Shown one piece after another: positions 46,088-57,900 of a DNA stretch of 64,000 nt. The notes beneath the pieces are model-generated. The model was given only the letters and a program-made list of their open reading frames with translations, searched no databases and was not told the DNA's origin. The DNA comes from Perca fluviatilis (taxonomy: Eukaryota > Chordata > Actinopteri > Perciformes > Percidae). Location of the stretch: positions 8,144,434 through 8,208,433 of the forward strand of contig NC_053123.1 in the NCBI RefSeq assembly GCF_010015445.1, written 5' to 3'. The translations under genes were made by a program, and so were the position numbers. The number at the start of each line of letters is the position of its first letter. Within the stretch, counting starts at the first letter, position 1.

Positions 46088-47251
46088 CAGGGGTCCGTTT
46101 TCAGAAAGCAGGTTTAGTGAAAACTCTGAGTTTGTTAACCCTGAGATGAGGGTAACTCTGGGTTTTCAGTTTCAGAAAGAGAGGGAACTTAACCTTTGAG
46201 TCTGTTACTATGGTAACTGAGCCTGTGAACCTAACCTGTCGGGAGCAGGTTTTCTTCAAGAAACCTCAAGTTTCTCTCAGTCTCCTCCCTCTGATACAGC
46301 GCTCTTTCATTTCCTCATTCATCCATTCATTCATTCATTCAGTCTGTATCAGACGCATTTTAGCGCAGTTTAAAAAAAACAAACAGTGTTGGTTTATTAA
46401 CTGTGTTAGGCAGACTATAAAACTTTTTTTTTCTCAAAACATGGCATTTCCTTTTGTCGATGATCCCGTTGATGAAGAAGCTGTATTACTTCTCAGGGAG
46501 TTAAACATATGTCCGGAGATGATACTGAGGACCCGACTATAGATGCATTTTCATCTCCAGATACTAGCCTACCTATTTGAGCGGTATGGTTTTTCTTCCC
46601 AGTCTATCGTTATATAGTCTACAGTTATATAGCCTACATAACCTTATCGTCCTCATATCACTAACGTCACCCATCGTGGACAAGCTATTACATCCCAGCA
46701 CATTCTTTGTGTCGCTTCACATTTTTTTTTAATTTCAAACGGCAGTTTTCTTTACATGGTGATGCGGAGCATATTAGTAAAGCCACTGTAGCAAAGCGCC
46801 GTCAGAAGAATGTGACTCGCTCTGAAACGTTTTTTAAACGTTTTTGGAGTGTTCCCTGGACACAAACCAGTGAGAACCATTAAAAAGGAGTTCCACAGTT
46901 TTGCAGGTGAATGATGTAAACCCTTTGAAATAAAATATTATGAATTATAATTCTGTTAATGATGGTGCTGCAGCCTCAGAATGGGATTAGAAGGCCTAGG
47001 ACTTTTTTGCCTGCAGTGTTGTTCAGACTCACTGTACGTGCACATCAGTATTTCCGTTTGTGGTTGTTACCACGGTGAATCGTAGTATCATGGCTCCATT
47101 CATGCTGCCTTTTTATAGTGGTGGTGCACGTGCTTAACTCTGAGTGAACCTACTCTGAGTTGATTGAACCAACTCTAATCAGCTGTTCTGGAACCCATCT
47201 CAGGGTCAATCAACTCAGAGTTCAGGGTTAGACTCCTGAAACGGGCCCCTG
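46088..47251 (+). mobile_element. PIF/Harbinger-type element, internally deleted
   Basis: Ends are CAGGGGTCCGTTTTCAG and, as the reverse complement of the right end, CAGGGGCCCGTTTCAG. The sub-terminal sequence has repeated CTCTGAGT and AACCCTGA words at both ends. It encloses a broken HARBI1-like transposase start (46441-46906). No clean 3-bp duplication is visible, so the copy is old. Confidence 0.82.
46441..46906 (+). pseudogene. Broken HARBI1-like transposase, N-terminal part
   Basis: The start MAFPFVDDPVDEEA matches the amino terminus typical of fish Harbinger transposases. After a frame change, YLFERYGFSSQSIV (about 46570-46611) corresponds to the next conserved helix. In another frame, FPGHKPVRTIKKEFHSFAG (about 46850-46906) matches the segment just before the catalytic DDE domain, followed by a donor-like GTGAAT. 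Frameshifts lie between all blocks, the intervening part is shortened and the catalytic domain is absent. It cannot make active transposase. Identification rests on recalled family motifs, not alignment. Confidence 0.75.
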
Positions 47252-47489
47252 GTCTTTGTTCCCCTCTAGCCTTTTAAAGTACCTCACATGACCTCAGGTA
47301 AACACAGAGAAGTTTTGGCTCAATAACTGCGGGGAGGAAATACAAAGTCTACAGGACACCAGCCCTGATTTAGAATATGTCCTGTATGTTTGTTTTGAAT
47401 TGGCATATGAGCTTCTACCCGGAATTTCCCATGCATATGAAAACACTTCTTTTTTCTTTTTTTCTTTTTTTTGCATCCACCTCTCACAG

Positions 47490-47752
47490 CCTGACTGGAA
47501 GGAATCCTGGCACAACACACCACTGAGGTCTCCACCTGTGGCTTGATGTGATGAAGCCTTGAGAAACAACTGCTCTCTGTCCCCCCCTTGGCCTGGCGCC
47601 TCCACCTGGCAGCACCAGCTCGCCTGGCAAACACATGGTGGTCACTGCAGCCACCACGGGGATGCACTGACAGCCTCGCCGCTCGCCTCTCCACCCCTGT
47701 CAAGTCTGCCTGGCAACAACAACCATAACCATGAGCTCTCACAGTCGGTCAG
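47490..47752 (+). CDS. Candidate exon: 5'UTR plus first codons (MSSHSRS)
   Basis: The acceptor is strong: a T/C-rich tract over 47455-47485 ending CTCTCACAG at 47489. The donor is strong too: GGTCAG|GTAAGATG after 47752. Between them is a GC-richer block than its surroundings. ATG at 47731 sits in good context (CATAACCATGAG) and opens a frame M-S-S-H-S-R-S ending in phase 1 at the donor. Earlier ATGs give only very short upstream frames (ATGTGA; ATGAAGCCTTGA; a 12-codon frame from 47636), which could dampen translation. It fits a second exon of a large plus-strand gene whose first exon might be the CpG-rich start at 26.2 kb. The gene is not identified, and long overlapping frames on both strands here are not separate genes. 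Confidence 0.45.
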
Positions 47753-50239
47753 GTAAGATGTGAAAAAATGTTGAATTTCACAAGAGGAGCTCTTGTGCTT
47801 TTCTGTGCACTTGTAGTTGCTTTGACATGGAAAACCCTTCTGCTATTGGAATACAAAAATAACGTTTGGCAATAGGAGTTATGAGTATATTAATGTCCAC
47901 TAAATTTTATATGGGTGATGAAGTCTTTGTTTAAGATTACCCTGTGTTCTGTTCGGGGATGTGTTTATAGTGTCTCTAGTGTGTTTATAGTGTCTATAGT
48001 GTCTTCTGTATTCATTTTTTCACAGTTGCGCTACGTGTTTTATAAACGAAAATGCTCGGAAAACCACTGAGTTACTAAACAACAAAGCACTTTATCAGGC
48101 TTATTTATGCATGCAGTGTTTTTAGGCATTAGGTGTACAGTATATGGCTTAATGCAGTTTCATTCTGAGTAAATGGTTTCCTCTTTTGAGAACCAGAAGA
48201 CTTGTTCCATTTCTTTGTTCCATTTCTTTGTAAAGAATGGTAAAGAATGGTAACTGAAACCCTGCTTCTGACAAAATCCTCTTAGTTGATGTCTGAGCAA
48301 AGTTATTAAAGGCTAATTAGGGGTTTTTGTTTAGCATTTCTTGAAAAACTGACCTTTGAACACTGCAATGTTTATTGTTGAGCCCGGAGGCACAAGTTGA
48401 GCTAATTGACTGAGTGTTGCTGCCATTTCCATTTCTCTATTGGGCAAAGCTGAGACATTTTTGTTTTTATTTACAGAGCACAGTAATGTTGAAAAAGTAG
48501 ATTTGTAGCCTTGCTCCATTTTGATTAAGTTGTTGATAATTGCATGCACCTTGGCGAACAGACCAAACCTCCTGTTTTGATTTAGCATTTTCTACAAGGG
48601 CTCTTCAATCTTCTAGAGTAATTGAAAATAGTTGAGTTGAAAGTTGGCAAAGCGACTAACTCCAGCATGTTGCATTGTTTAAACAGCAATTACACAGCGG
48701 CGTCTAGGAGAGGGCACGTTTGTCCAAGGATATATTTTTGTAGTCGGCCTAATTGATTTGCACCCGTGCTCACCCAAGAAAAAAAAATAATGCAGAAAAA
48801 TATGTTCTGCAGTAAATGGGAGTAAAGCTGTTACCTTCAGCTAAATGTCAGTTTTAATTGAAGACGTCGCTGAATTCATATTTTTTTTAACTTGTCAGGT
48901 TATATCAAGCAAAGTCTTTTTTGCTGCTTTGTTTGTGTGCATCCCTCTTCTCTACTATACAGTAGGTCTCCATAAAACCATCTAGGGTTAGGTTTAGTCT
49001 TAGCCCCTTTTAATGAAAGCAGCAGTAGACCAGTTAAGTACACTCTTTACCCCTGCAATGTATATTGGCTTAAGGAGAAAGTTGCCAAGTCTTTTTTCTT
49101 TTTCTTTTTTTACATGTGGGCCATGGTTACACATGGTATGTATTCTTACATGTACTGATGTAGTTACCAGTTCAACTAGAGGTTATGGGTGACATACAGT
49201 ATATCTTGGTAACTTTGTGATTCTTTCAGATAAATAAAAAGATTTGTTGTTTTTCCTGCATCTCCTGGTCATGTGGGAGTAAAGCTGTTGTTTGATCTGT
49301 GCAGTGTTTATGGATTTATAGAAAGGCAGTGGTCCACAAATTCAAGTTTGCTATCATTTATTTAATTCCAATTCATGGTTTTGCACGACAATTAGTTTTT
49401 AGGAAATTCCAACAACATTGTAATGTCTGTTGAGAAACTCTTCACACGCATGACAATCATACGGTCTGTTTACTGGTCATACATTATATTTCACAGTAGG
49501 TATCTCTTTGTGTGCTCAAAAATGGATTCCCTGGTGTGCTAGACCTTGACCCATGAGGCCGTCTAAAACCCCCTTTTTATTAAAACGCCACCATGGTGCA
49601 GATCTTGGTCTTCCTCCTTCTCAACTGCAGAATGGACAAAGGGCCAATTGTGTCTTCCCTTACCCATCATGCTTTGGCTGTCTTGGTCGTATTCATTGCA
49701 ATGATGTCATAGCCATTGATTAATTGTTGTGGTGCTACTGGTCCTGTGTGCCACAGTGTGGGTTGCTGGCATCACCTTCTTTTCTCTTGAGCTGCGAGTA
49801 GAGACATGGTGTTGTCCCAGCCAAAATGGTTTGCGTCAGAATGAATTCTTCTGGTTTCAGGCTATCCAGATAGCTGTGAACTCTGGCACAGGCCAAAGAT
49901 ATCTGGGATTTTCTTCTTCTCTCTCAAATACATTGTGTATGTAAGCGGAACCTTGGAGTGGGACATCATTTATTTATTTTTTTATTTCCCTCCTACTCAG
50001 ATCTTTCCCAGGCTCTGTCAATTCTCAGTCCTCACAAGTCTTTAAAAATGTCTAAAACAACTTACAATTTTACTGTTGTCAATTAGGAGATATGCTTGTC
50101 ACTTTCCTATTTCATAGACATCATCTGACTTGCTTGTGCTTCTGGGGCCAATAATCCACTTTTGGAGCAATTTTAAAATTTGTCCCAATCTGAATCCACA
50201 GTTGTTAATGTAATCATCGTCATTATCGTCATCATTTCA
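47753..50239. other. Long gene-free stretch, intron-like
   Basis: Follows the strong donor at 47752, so probably intronic. 48300-48720 is non-repetitive, with words such as GTTGATAATTGCATGCACC, and may include constrained sequence. No further exon is recognised. Confidence 0.35.
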
Positions 50240-50657
50240 GGGATTGTTCAGGCGGCGACAGAATTTCCACCGGATGTCCTTCATTTCGGCCGGATGTCCG
50301 TTTTCTTTGTGTTGGAATTCTAAACTCCGGTGGATTTCTGAGGACTATGGTTAACTGCTCCTCAGATCTCTGCAGGGTAAATCCAGACAGCTAGCTAGAC
50401 TATCTGTCCAATCTGAGTTTTCTGTTGCTCGACTAAAACAACTTTTGAACGTACACATGTTCCACCAAAACAAGTTCCTTCCCGAGGCTATTTTGCAGAG
50501 GCACCGTTGCTCCGTACGCCGCCCAAGACGATTCCGATTGGTTTAAACTTAAAGAAATGCCAAAAGCACGTTTTTTTTCCCATCCTGGAATGCTGTGTGG
50601 ACTAACCAGACCCTCCTTCCGCAGCGCTGTGGAGGAAGGTCTGGCAATGCGAGACTA
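50240..50657. mobile_element. Non-autonomous element with terminal hairpin
   Basis: The right end is a stem-loop at 50607-50644: CAGACCCTCCTTCCGCAGC faces GCTGTGGAGGAAGGTCTG. It then closes with GCAATGCGAGACTA. I recognise this as a frequent percomorph repeat. CCGGATGTCC occurs twice near the left side (50270 and 50290). The left terminus is not defined. Confidence 0.6.
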
Positions 50658-51779
50658 ATGTAATCATGACATGTTTTCCATCTCGTTTCATTAAGGAATG
50701 GAGCCTTTTTTTTTAAAACTAATTCACAATATTTCAAGTGATGGATAAACATAATCCCACTTTTGGAAAACAGATTTCTTATGATTCATAATGAAGCCAG
50801 ATTTTCCATACACGACTGTAACACTAAAAATAGGTGAGGGATAGTTCTGTTGAAATGTTGTACTAAGCCATAACTTTCCGACTGCCAGACTTTTCTCCAC
50901 CTCGAGGAGCTCTGAAATTAGGAATGAAGCTTTCACTTAATTTCACCTCCTGTTAGCAGTCCATTTTTCCCTTGTCGCCCTCCTGTCTGTACAGTATTGC
51001 TAAGCCCTTTTCCATATATGACAGATCATCATTTCCCATTCTCAAAACCACCATTTTAGAGCACTGAAGGGCCTTTTGTCTGATTTAAACTTGGGTGGCA
51101 AAGGCTGGCATATTGACATGCTACTTGGCATTTTGGAACTGGGTTTATGGCCTTGGAGCCAAAACTAGAACACACACACAGACAAACTCTCTCATCCCGA
51201 CAAGACCCTCCCCTCCCCTCCGCTCTCCAGCGGCAGTAATCGGTGGCAGGTCCTGGCTGAGGGGGGATCTTGCGTCAATAAAACGTCATGCAGAGCGACT
51301 CCCCTGCCTGGAACGCAAACAGAGAGAGGGGCCGTCTGCTGCTGGAGGCCTCGTATAGCTTGTTAAACCCCTCTGAGGCCTGTACAGTCTGACCAAAGAG
51401 AAAGCTCATGCTGGGTTTAGTAGTGTTGGTATTGTTTACTAGTCTTGGCGTGATCCCAACCTCTTCATCCTGTATTATTCATGACGATATAGATGCTGGC
51501 GGATAGTTGTGCTTTAAGCTATCAGCTTGCAGAGAATCTGCCTTTTTTTTATTTTATTTATTTTTTTGCCTGCTTGTGTGTGTTTGCACAGTGAGACCCA
51601 GAATACACATCATACTTTCCCCCCAGTGGATTTAGTCATAGATGGCTGAATGTCCCTGGATAATTCTGCTATTACCGTTCCATCTTGTGAATACATTTAG
51701 TTTACGTGCATGTGTGTTTTCATCCATCTCTCCATCCTCCGATCAATTCGCACCCTTCACCATCATGCACATGCAACAA
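50658..51779. other. No supported gene
   Basis: 51180-51370 is GC-richer than its surroundings and non-repetitive, with an open frame lacking motifs. Otherwise unremarkable. Confidence 0.3.
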
Positions 51780-52310
51780 AACTAAAAGAGCAGAGCCCCA
51801 GCAGTAAGGGTGTGGGCGAAAGGAAACGCATTACCTTAACTTGCAGGTTTTTAGATTAGCAGGTCGGTATGTGGGGAGCAGGAGAGCAGTTGTCTTGCTG
51901 TCAGTCGACCGCAGCAGTGCAGTGTTGAGGTACGGGGTGGGGGCCGCTGGCTGCGAGGAGTTGGTTTTTTAAATAAACACAAGACTCGCACCTCCTCACT
52001 TTTCAGAGTCTTATTCAGACCGCTGAGCCATGGCAGATGGTTGTGAATTATTCATGTCAAGTTTTTTTGGGACAAGCACAGCCATGCGTTGATTTTTATC
52101 CCAGAGATTACTCAGTAGCAGAGAGGATGGGGAGGGATGATTGAGAAGGCTGACAGCACAATAAGTGCTTTACAAAAGATGGTGGAGTGTAAACCGCTAA
52201 TGCCAGAAAAGACTGTTGTTATTTTCTTCTCCCTCCATTGTGATCGATGGAGTGCCGCGACGTCATTAAATATGATTTAAAGTTCATTCTTTTAACAGCT
52301 GTGACAGTCA
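51780..52310. promoter_or_regulatory. Possible conserved non-coding element
   Basis: Non-repetitive block with intact binding-type words: CAGATGGTTGTGAATTATTC (E-box plus homeodomain-like core) at 52033, GTCATTAAATATGATTTAAA at 52262 and TTGTGATCGATGG at 52239. No stop-free frame with motifs. Inference from composition only. Confidence 0.3.
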
Positions 52311-53229
52311 CTATTTAGTTTTTCCTCATCAGTTTTACAGCCGTGTTTTGCTCTAGCATTGAGCTATTAGTGCTCTGAGGATGTTAGCTTTCACTTTTTC
52401 GCTGACACTTTTTCCTGTCAAATATGAAGTCAATATATTGTACTCTCGTGTCTTGGGTCAGCATTTGCCTTTTTAAAAGCAAATTTTAAGCATATTAGTT
52501 GGACCCAAGCTCAAGTAGAGTAAAAGTGTGTATTGAGTAACCACTTTCAAGCTAAAGCATTAGATTAAGAGGTAATCAAAGTCAGCTGCAGTATAGATCA
52601 GTCCCTCTGAAATAGGAGCATTTTTTTAATTCTCTTACTTGCCCTTCCTTCTTTTCTGTCACTCTCATTTCCTATCTGTCTTTTTTTTTCCTCTCAGTTT
52701 TAATCAGTAACTGTAATATGGACTCGCAGTGGGAGCTATCAAAAGCCTGCAGTGGTGGATTAGAAGAGAGTGGCTAGTGTCTGGGCCAGGCCACTGGAAA
52801 GTGAAGCATAATCTTCAAAAAGGAAGCTTAACCCCTGTTGGCCCACGCTGATGATTCCTCATTTACAGGGCCCATCGTCACAGGGAAAAGGCTTGGGTGT
52901 TAATTGATACGTTTCAGTCTGAACGTTTAGGATCACTGAAGTCAACCAAAGCAAGAGGCAAAGTTAAGTCGAGCTTATTCAGAGGAAGTCATTTAGGAAG
53001 TTTTTTGGGAAGAGTGATGCGGTTCACTTGTGAATTCTTGCTGCTATCTAGTGATAGTCCAAAGAGCCCGAGGGACACAATAGTGCTCCCTCCTATCTGC
53101 GTTTGATGCATTTGAGTGCTGCAGAAATGTTATTGTTCTCATTTATCCTTGGCTCTGCAAAACTTTTCCTCAATGGAAAGACTGATGGGAATGCAAGTTG
53201 AAGCAGACTAAACAGAAGCCTTTTTAAGG
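52311..53229. other. No supported gene
   Basis: AT-rich sequence with poly-T tracts. The open frame at 52897-53106 lacks motifs. Confidence 0.3.
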
Positions 53230-53480
53230 GAACAATGGGGGCTGCTGTGGAGAAATAAGATTACTGCCTCATTATTGTCTTTTCTCTCCACAGTTTTCCA
53301 GAATATTCCATTCAAGTAATCTCATTGCCAGATGAAACAAGTGTGCAATTTAGCCTTCAGAAGAATTTATTAAGCATTCAAAGCTTTGCTTCTGCCGGAA
53401 GAGAAGCTCAGAATTGAATTATGGTTTTTGTGCTCAAACTGCTGTGCCCTGTTCTTTCAAATGAACAAAGATCCACCAAT
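53230..53480 (+). other. Possible exon or conserved non-coding block
   Basis: A good acceptor (TGTCTTTTCTCTCCACAG, to 53292) precedes a 39-codon frame (FPEYSIQVISLPDETSVQF and onward) ending in TGA near 53419. No polyadenylation signal follows and no domain is recognised. The block is non-repetitive, so it could equally be conserved non-coding sequence. Confidence 0.22.
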
Positions 53481-54428
53481 CCTCTTTTTGTTCTTTTACT
53501 ATTCATTATTCAATGATTCTATGGTTGATTTGGTGGCTAAATTAGGCAAATGGCATTGAATTACCTTTTTCCTTATTTCTCTGGCTGGCTTTCAGCAGGC
53601 ATTTCAGTGAAGTGGGCTGTCTTAAAGCTTTAACACACCACATGTGCTGCTGCTTTGCAGGAAAAGCGTGGGTTTTATAGCAAAAGCAAAAGTATGATTA
53701 GAAGCCTGAGACATACATTAAGGGTTGCGTTTGAGCTGACAGCATACACACATACAGCTATTGACTGCTGACAGTACTGCACAGCACTCCGAATAGCCCA
53801 GATGTCCAGTCCATAATAGATATGGAGATTAGGAACATGCAAGACCTTCAGGATTAACCCATAAGGATCCACATCTGCTACTAAGCTTACAGTATGAGTG
53901 ACATGCAAGAGGTCACGTCCACTCTCTCATTGTCTATGAGTCCTCTGTGCAGTAAACAGCCCCGGTATAGTAAGACGAAGAATCCCTGCACTGCTTTATA
54001 TCCCATCTGGCTGGGAGGTGCAATCCGCTGTATGGGTTCAACAGGGGACAGCCAAGAAGAGGGAGGCGGGTCAGGTGGGTCTCTGAGGATGTAATCCTCC
54101 TGCTTCTATGAACAAAACAAAATCAAAAGTTCCCAGCAGTTACACAATCCCTGTTAGGAAGGGCTCAGTGCACCCTGGGTCTCCCAGGGCAGAATGAACT
54201 TTTCCAGGCACTAATCTGAGGATAAGCCCTGAAACGGAGGCCTTCAACCTCCGCTGTGAGCTGCGGTGTACTAAAAATGCATGAAGGGCCCCATGGAGCT
54301 GTTGTGTTTGCTACAATTTGCATCCCCTGCAGATCTGTACTGACGTTGCTAATGTGGGGATTTAAAGATTCAGGTCTTGCCCTTCAGGAAAGTTGTTTGA
54401 AAACCGAAAAAAGTTGCGTCTTTCAGCT
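53481..54428. other. No supported gene
   Basis: Open frames on both strands at 53.68-54.09 kb lack motifs. 54180-54320 is slightly GC-richer. Nothing can be assigned. Confidence 0.3.
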
Positions 54429-54432
54429 TTAA

Positions 54433-54947
54433 AGGAACACGCCGACTTATTGGGACTTCAGCTTATTCACCGTAACCCCCAGAGTTAGACAAGTCGATAC
54501 ATAGCCTTCTCATCTCTGTGCGTGTTGGAACTCTGTCTGACGCCCCCAGCGCTAGCTGGAGGTAACTAGGGGTGGGGGGAAAAAAATCAATGCAGCATAA
54601 TATCGCAATATTTTCCGTGGCAATACTGTATCGATACACATACGCCAAGTATCGATCTTTTATTATATACAGTATGTGTTGGTCAGTTTGTCTGCTTGAC
54701 AATCCCATTTTGCAGCAATAAAATTGAAGTGAGATGAACAAACAGAGAAATGTATCTTTTTAGATCAAACAGATGTTGACGAAGTTTTCTTTTGGGGACA
54801 TCATTTGAAATTGGGAAAAATTTGAAGTTGGAAAAAAAGACAGACAGAGTTACAGCACGCACGGAGATGAGAAGGGTATGTATGGACTTATCCAACTCTG
54901 GGGGTTACGGTGAATAAGCTAAAGTCCCAATAAGTCGACGTGTTCCT
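54433..54947. mobile_element. TTAA-flanked foldback MITE 'AGGAACACG' (copy 2)
   Basis: TTAA at 54429-54432. The left arm AGGAACACGCCGACTTATTG and the right arm ending GACGTGTTCCT match the 11.9 kb copy. At the right, TT was added before TTAA. The middle (about 54569-54850) is not MITE sequence: it begins TAGGGGTGGGGGGAAAAAAA and holds CGATA-rich words, like a truncated hAT-like insertion. Confidence 0.82.
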
Positions 54948-57900
54948 TTTTAATATTCTCCGAAACAGCTGTATGCCTTTCAGACCGACTCAGTTACATG
55001 GGTTTATTCATTAATTTTAATTAAGTGATTAATTGTTATTAATCACTCACCCCCACCCTCCTCCAGACCAAGACAATGACAATTGTCAATGACAATACAC
55101 AGCCCAGCCTGAGAAAACACATTTTCTTCTCAACTCCGTCTCTCCGAGCTTGCTTGTATGCAGGTTGGGGTTACTGCTGGGATTTCACGAACACGCGTTT
55201 CTGTTTCAGATGCACGGGATAAAGGATTGAATACCGATACCCATAAAAAGATTGATTGGCGCTGATTTGGATCCAGCAGGTCAGCTGGACAAATTCATTC
55301 AGTTAAATTGAATGACTTAAATTATCCCCCAAACGAGCAACTGAATAGTTCCCTGGCGTGTGTGAAGGAGAATAGCTGATGGCCGTATAGACATTTTAGT
55401 GGCATTAATGCACACGTTCATCTGTTTTCTTAGGGCAGTTTTCTCAGCATCTGGAGCTGTGTCCATCCCTGTTTGAGCATCATTACCTCACGTTTTGCTT
55501 TTTCTTCATGTCACACATTTTGAATTATTAACATTTTCTTTTACGTGTGCTCTATGTGTTGCACCCCCCAAAAAAACACTTTGAGTCAACATCAAATACT
55601 TTTAAGTTCAAGGTAGCATTCTTAACCTCAAGCACTTTCATAAAGTTCCTCTGCAACATCAGGTGGCATAGTCTTGTTCAGAATTAGCTCCGACCTGATT
55701 CCTTTGGAAGCCAGTGTCTGTGTGCACAACACCAGCAGGCAGCAGTAGGGTGCCATAGATTGGCTCTATGGTAATGACTCTGTGGTAGAATGGGTCTCCT
55801 TGCGCCAGGTTCACTCAACTCAAAAGATCACAATGTATTTTAAATACGCATTGCTACAAACCAATCCATTCCAAGGGGTCCTCAACTATCCACTTTGCAA
55901 TCTTGGACACTGGCTTATATAGAAGGCTCTAGACCACAAGGTCTCCAAATTACTGTTGAAATTCAGTTTGTAGCAAGAGCCTAGTCCTAATACGCCCCAA
56001 AGTGTTTGCCTGAGGTAGAGGTGGATGATTTCAAACCAGGAGTTTTTTTTTGGGCTTTATAACTCTGATTCAGCTGGGGAAATCAGGGTTGTTAAAGTAA
56101 ACGTATTCTGTTCCTCACTCAGAGCCTTCTACTCAGCAAGGCTTTTGAACTCCTACTGCTCACTGGAGCTGCTCAGCTGCCAACCGTAAACTCCTGTGGT
56201 TGTACTTGGCAGCTTGCATGTGTGAATGTGTGTAATTTGAAGGCCTTTTTTTTTTCTTTTTTAAAAGCAGGCCTGCTTAATAAACATCCCATAAATAAAT
56301 AGCAGTTAGGATCCCTTCTCATACACTTTCTAACTTACAGCATTAAAAAACCAGCAGTGATCCTCCAACTTGTAAAACTAACAAGACAAATCCAACTTTG
56401 GGTTTATTACATCTTTTCTCCTCAAAAGTTTTTTACCCCAGTCCTGGCTGGACGTTACTGCTCTCCTGTTGTTACGTGTGTGTGTGTGTGTGTGTGTGTG
56501 TGTCACCTTCAGTGTAACAGATAAAAGTCTACATGATAGTAATGACCTAGAGTAAACTGAGTCACACAACTGTGACACGCATCCTCACAATGTTTTGGCT
56601 AAACATGATGGCTATTTTGGATGTGGAGTGACAAATGACAACATGGTTGATTTGCAAAATGTCACGTTTATGTTTCAGGTTTATTTAGCCTCATAGAGTG
56701 AACTACAAAGACCTTTCACATCTTCCTCAGACACACTAGGAGATAGGCATAACACTCGCCTATAGAATTGGACAGCTTTTCTGAAGACCCTGTTCAGAGA
56801 GAGAGGAGAAGACCGAGTGGGGGAAACGCAGGACGATAAAAGCGCCGATGGAGTTTGAGCTTAGCTCGGTACATTTCAGAGCAGGAGATAAAACATAACA
56901 TATTTCAGTCTTGTCAACTTTTGCTGTGAATCAACACCTCCAGGATTTGGAGCTGTGAAGCAGCTCACGTTCGCCTCTCTGTGAATCTAATGTTAGCTCG
57001 AGCGGTTACAGTGTATACCTCTCAGCAGTATCGTTTACAGTTGGTCAGTCATGTATTATTAGGTTCAGCATTGTCAGATGTGACCTGCTGCTGAATCTAT
57101 TGATGACCTCTGATCATCAATGCATATAGCTAACGCCACTATTGAACTTATTTTGAAATCATCGAGTAATGTTAAGTATGGCATTATTGTTAAGTTCCAA
57201 TTTTCTATTGATTAAGTTTGCGCTCTAATTTGGTGGCTTGGCCTTTGTGTTTTAAAATCACATTTATTGTGTACATTCATATGGCCATTAATACCCTGTG
57301 CATTGACAACCTAAGTGTCTCTTCATGGATGTATTCTTTATGCTATAAACTCATAAGAATATGACATGGTTCTTCCAATAATATACTGTATAAGATACTA
57401 TTATCCAGTATAGCTGTATGCCTTAAGAAAGTGTTACTGCACCTCCATTCCCAACAGCTTACATAACGATTTTACAGTGGTGCACCCAGGGACCCTGCTG
57501 TATAAATCTACGAAAGATCACTGAGTCCAGCAGCACTTGTCATCAGTCAAATTGCTTGAAACCAAGGTTTGTCGTCCTCCCACATCTGTAATTTACCAGA
57601 CTTCTCGTTCATCCATTAGCATAACATAGTAGCTCATTACTTCAGCTTTCAGGAGCACTGGCCTAATAGATGAATGAAACAGAAAGGGTATGCTGTAGAT
57701 ACGCTGTTGGCAAAACAAATGAGCTGGTGTGCACACGCTAGTTGCATAAACCTATTGCTCACTGTGACCTCTTGTTCTGTAAGCTCGTCGTCAAAGTTAA
57801 TTGTCAAAAAAGTTTTGTGTCTTGATTGTGTTCTTTCTCTGTCAGCACGTGACTGTTGGTTTTGCTACTGTAGTCTTTGAGCTTATTGTTAGCAAACAGT

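Noticed and set aside
47320..47742. 140-codon minus-strand open frame
   Set aside because: It includes a poly-Lys run from the pyrimidine tract of the plus-strand acceptor and overlaps the better supported plus-strand exon.
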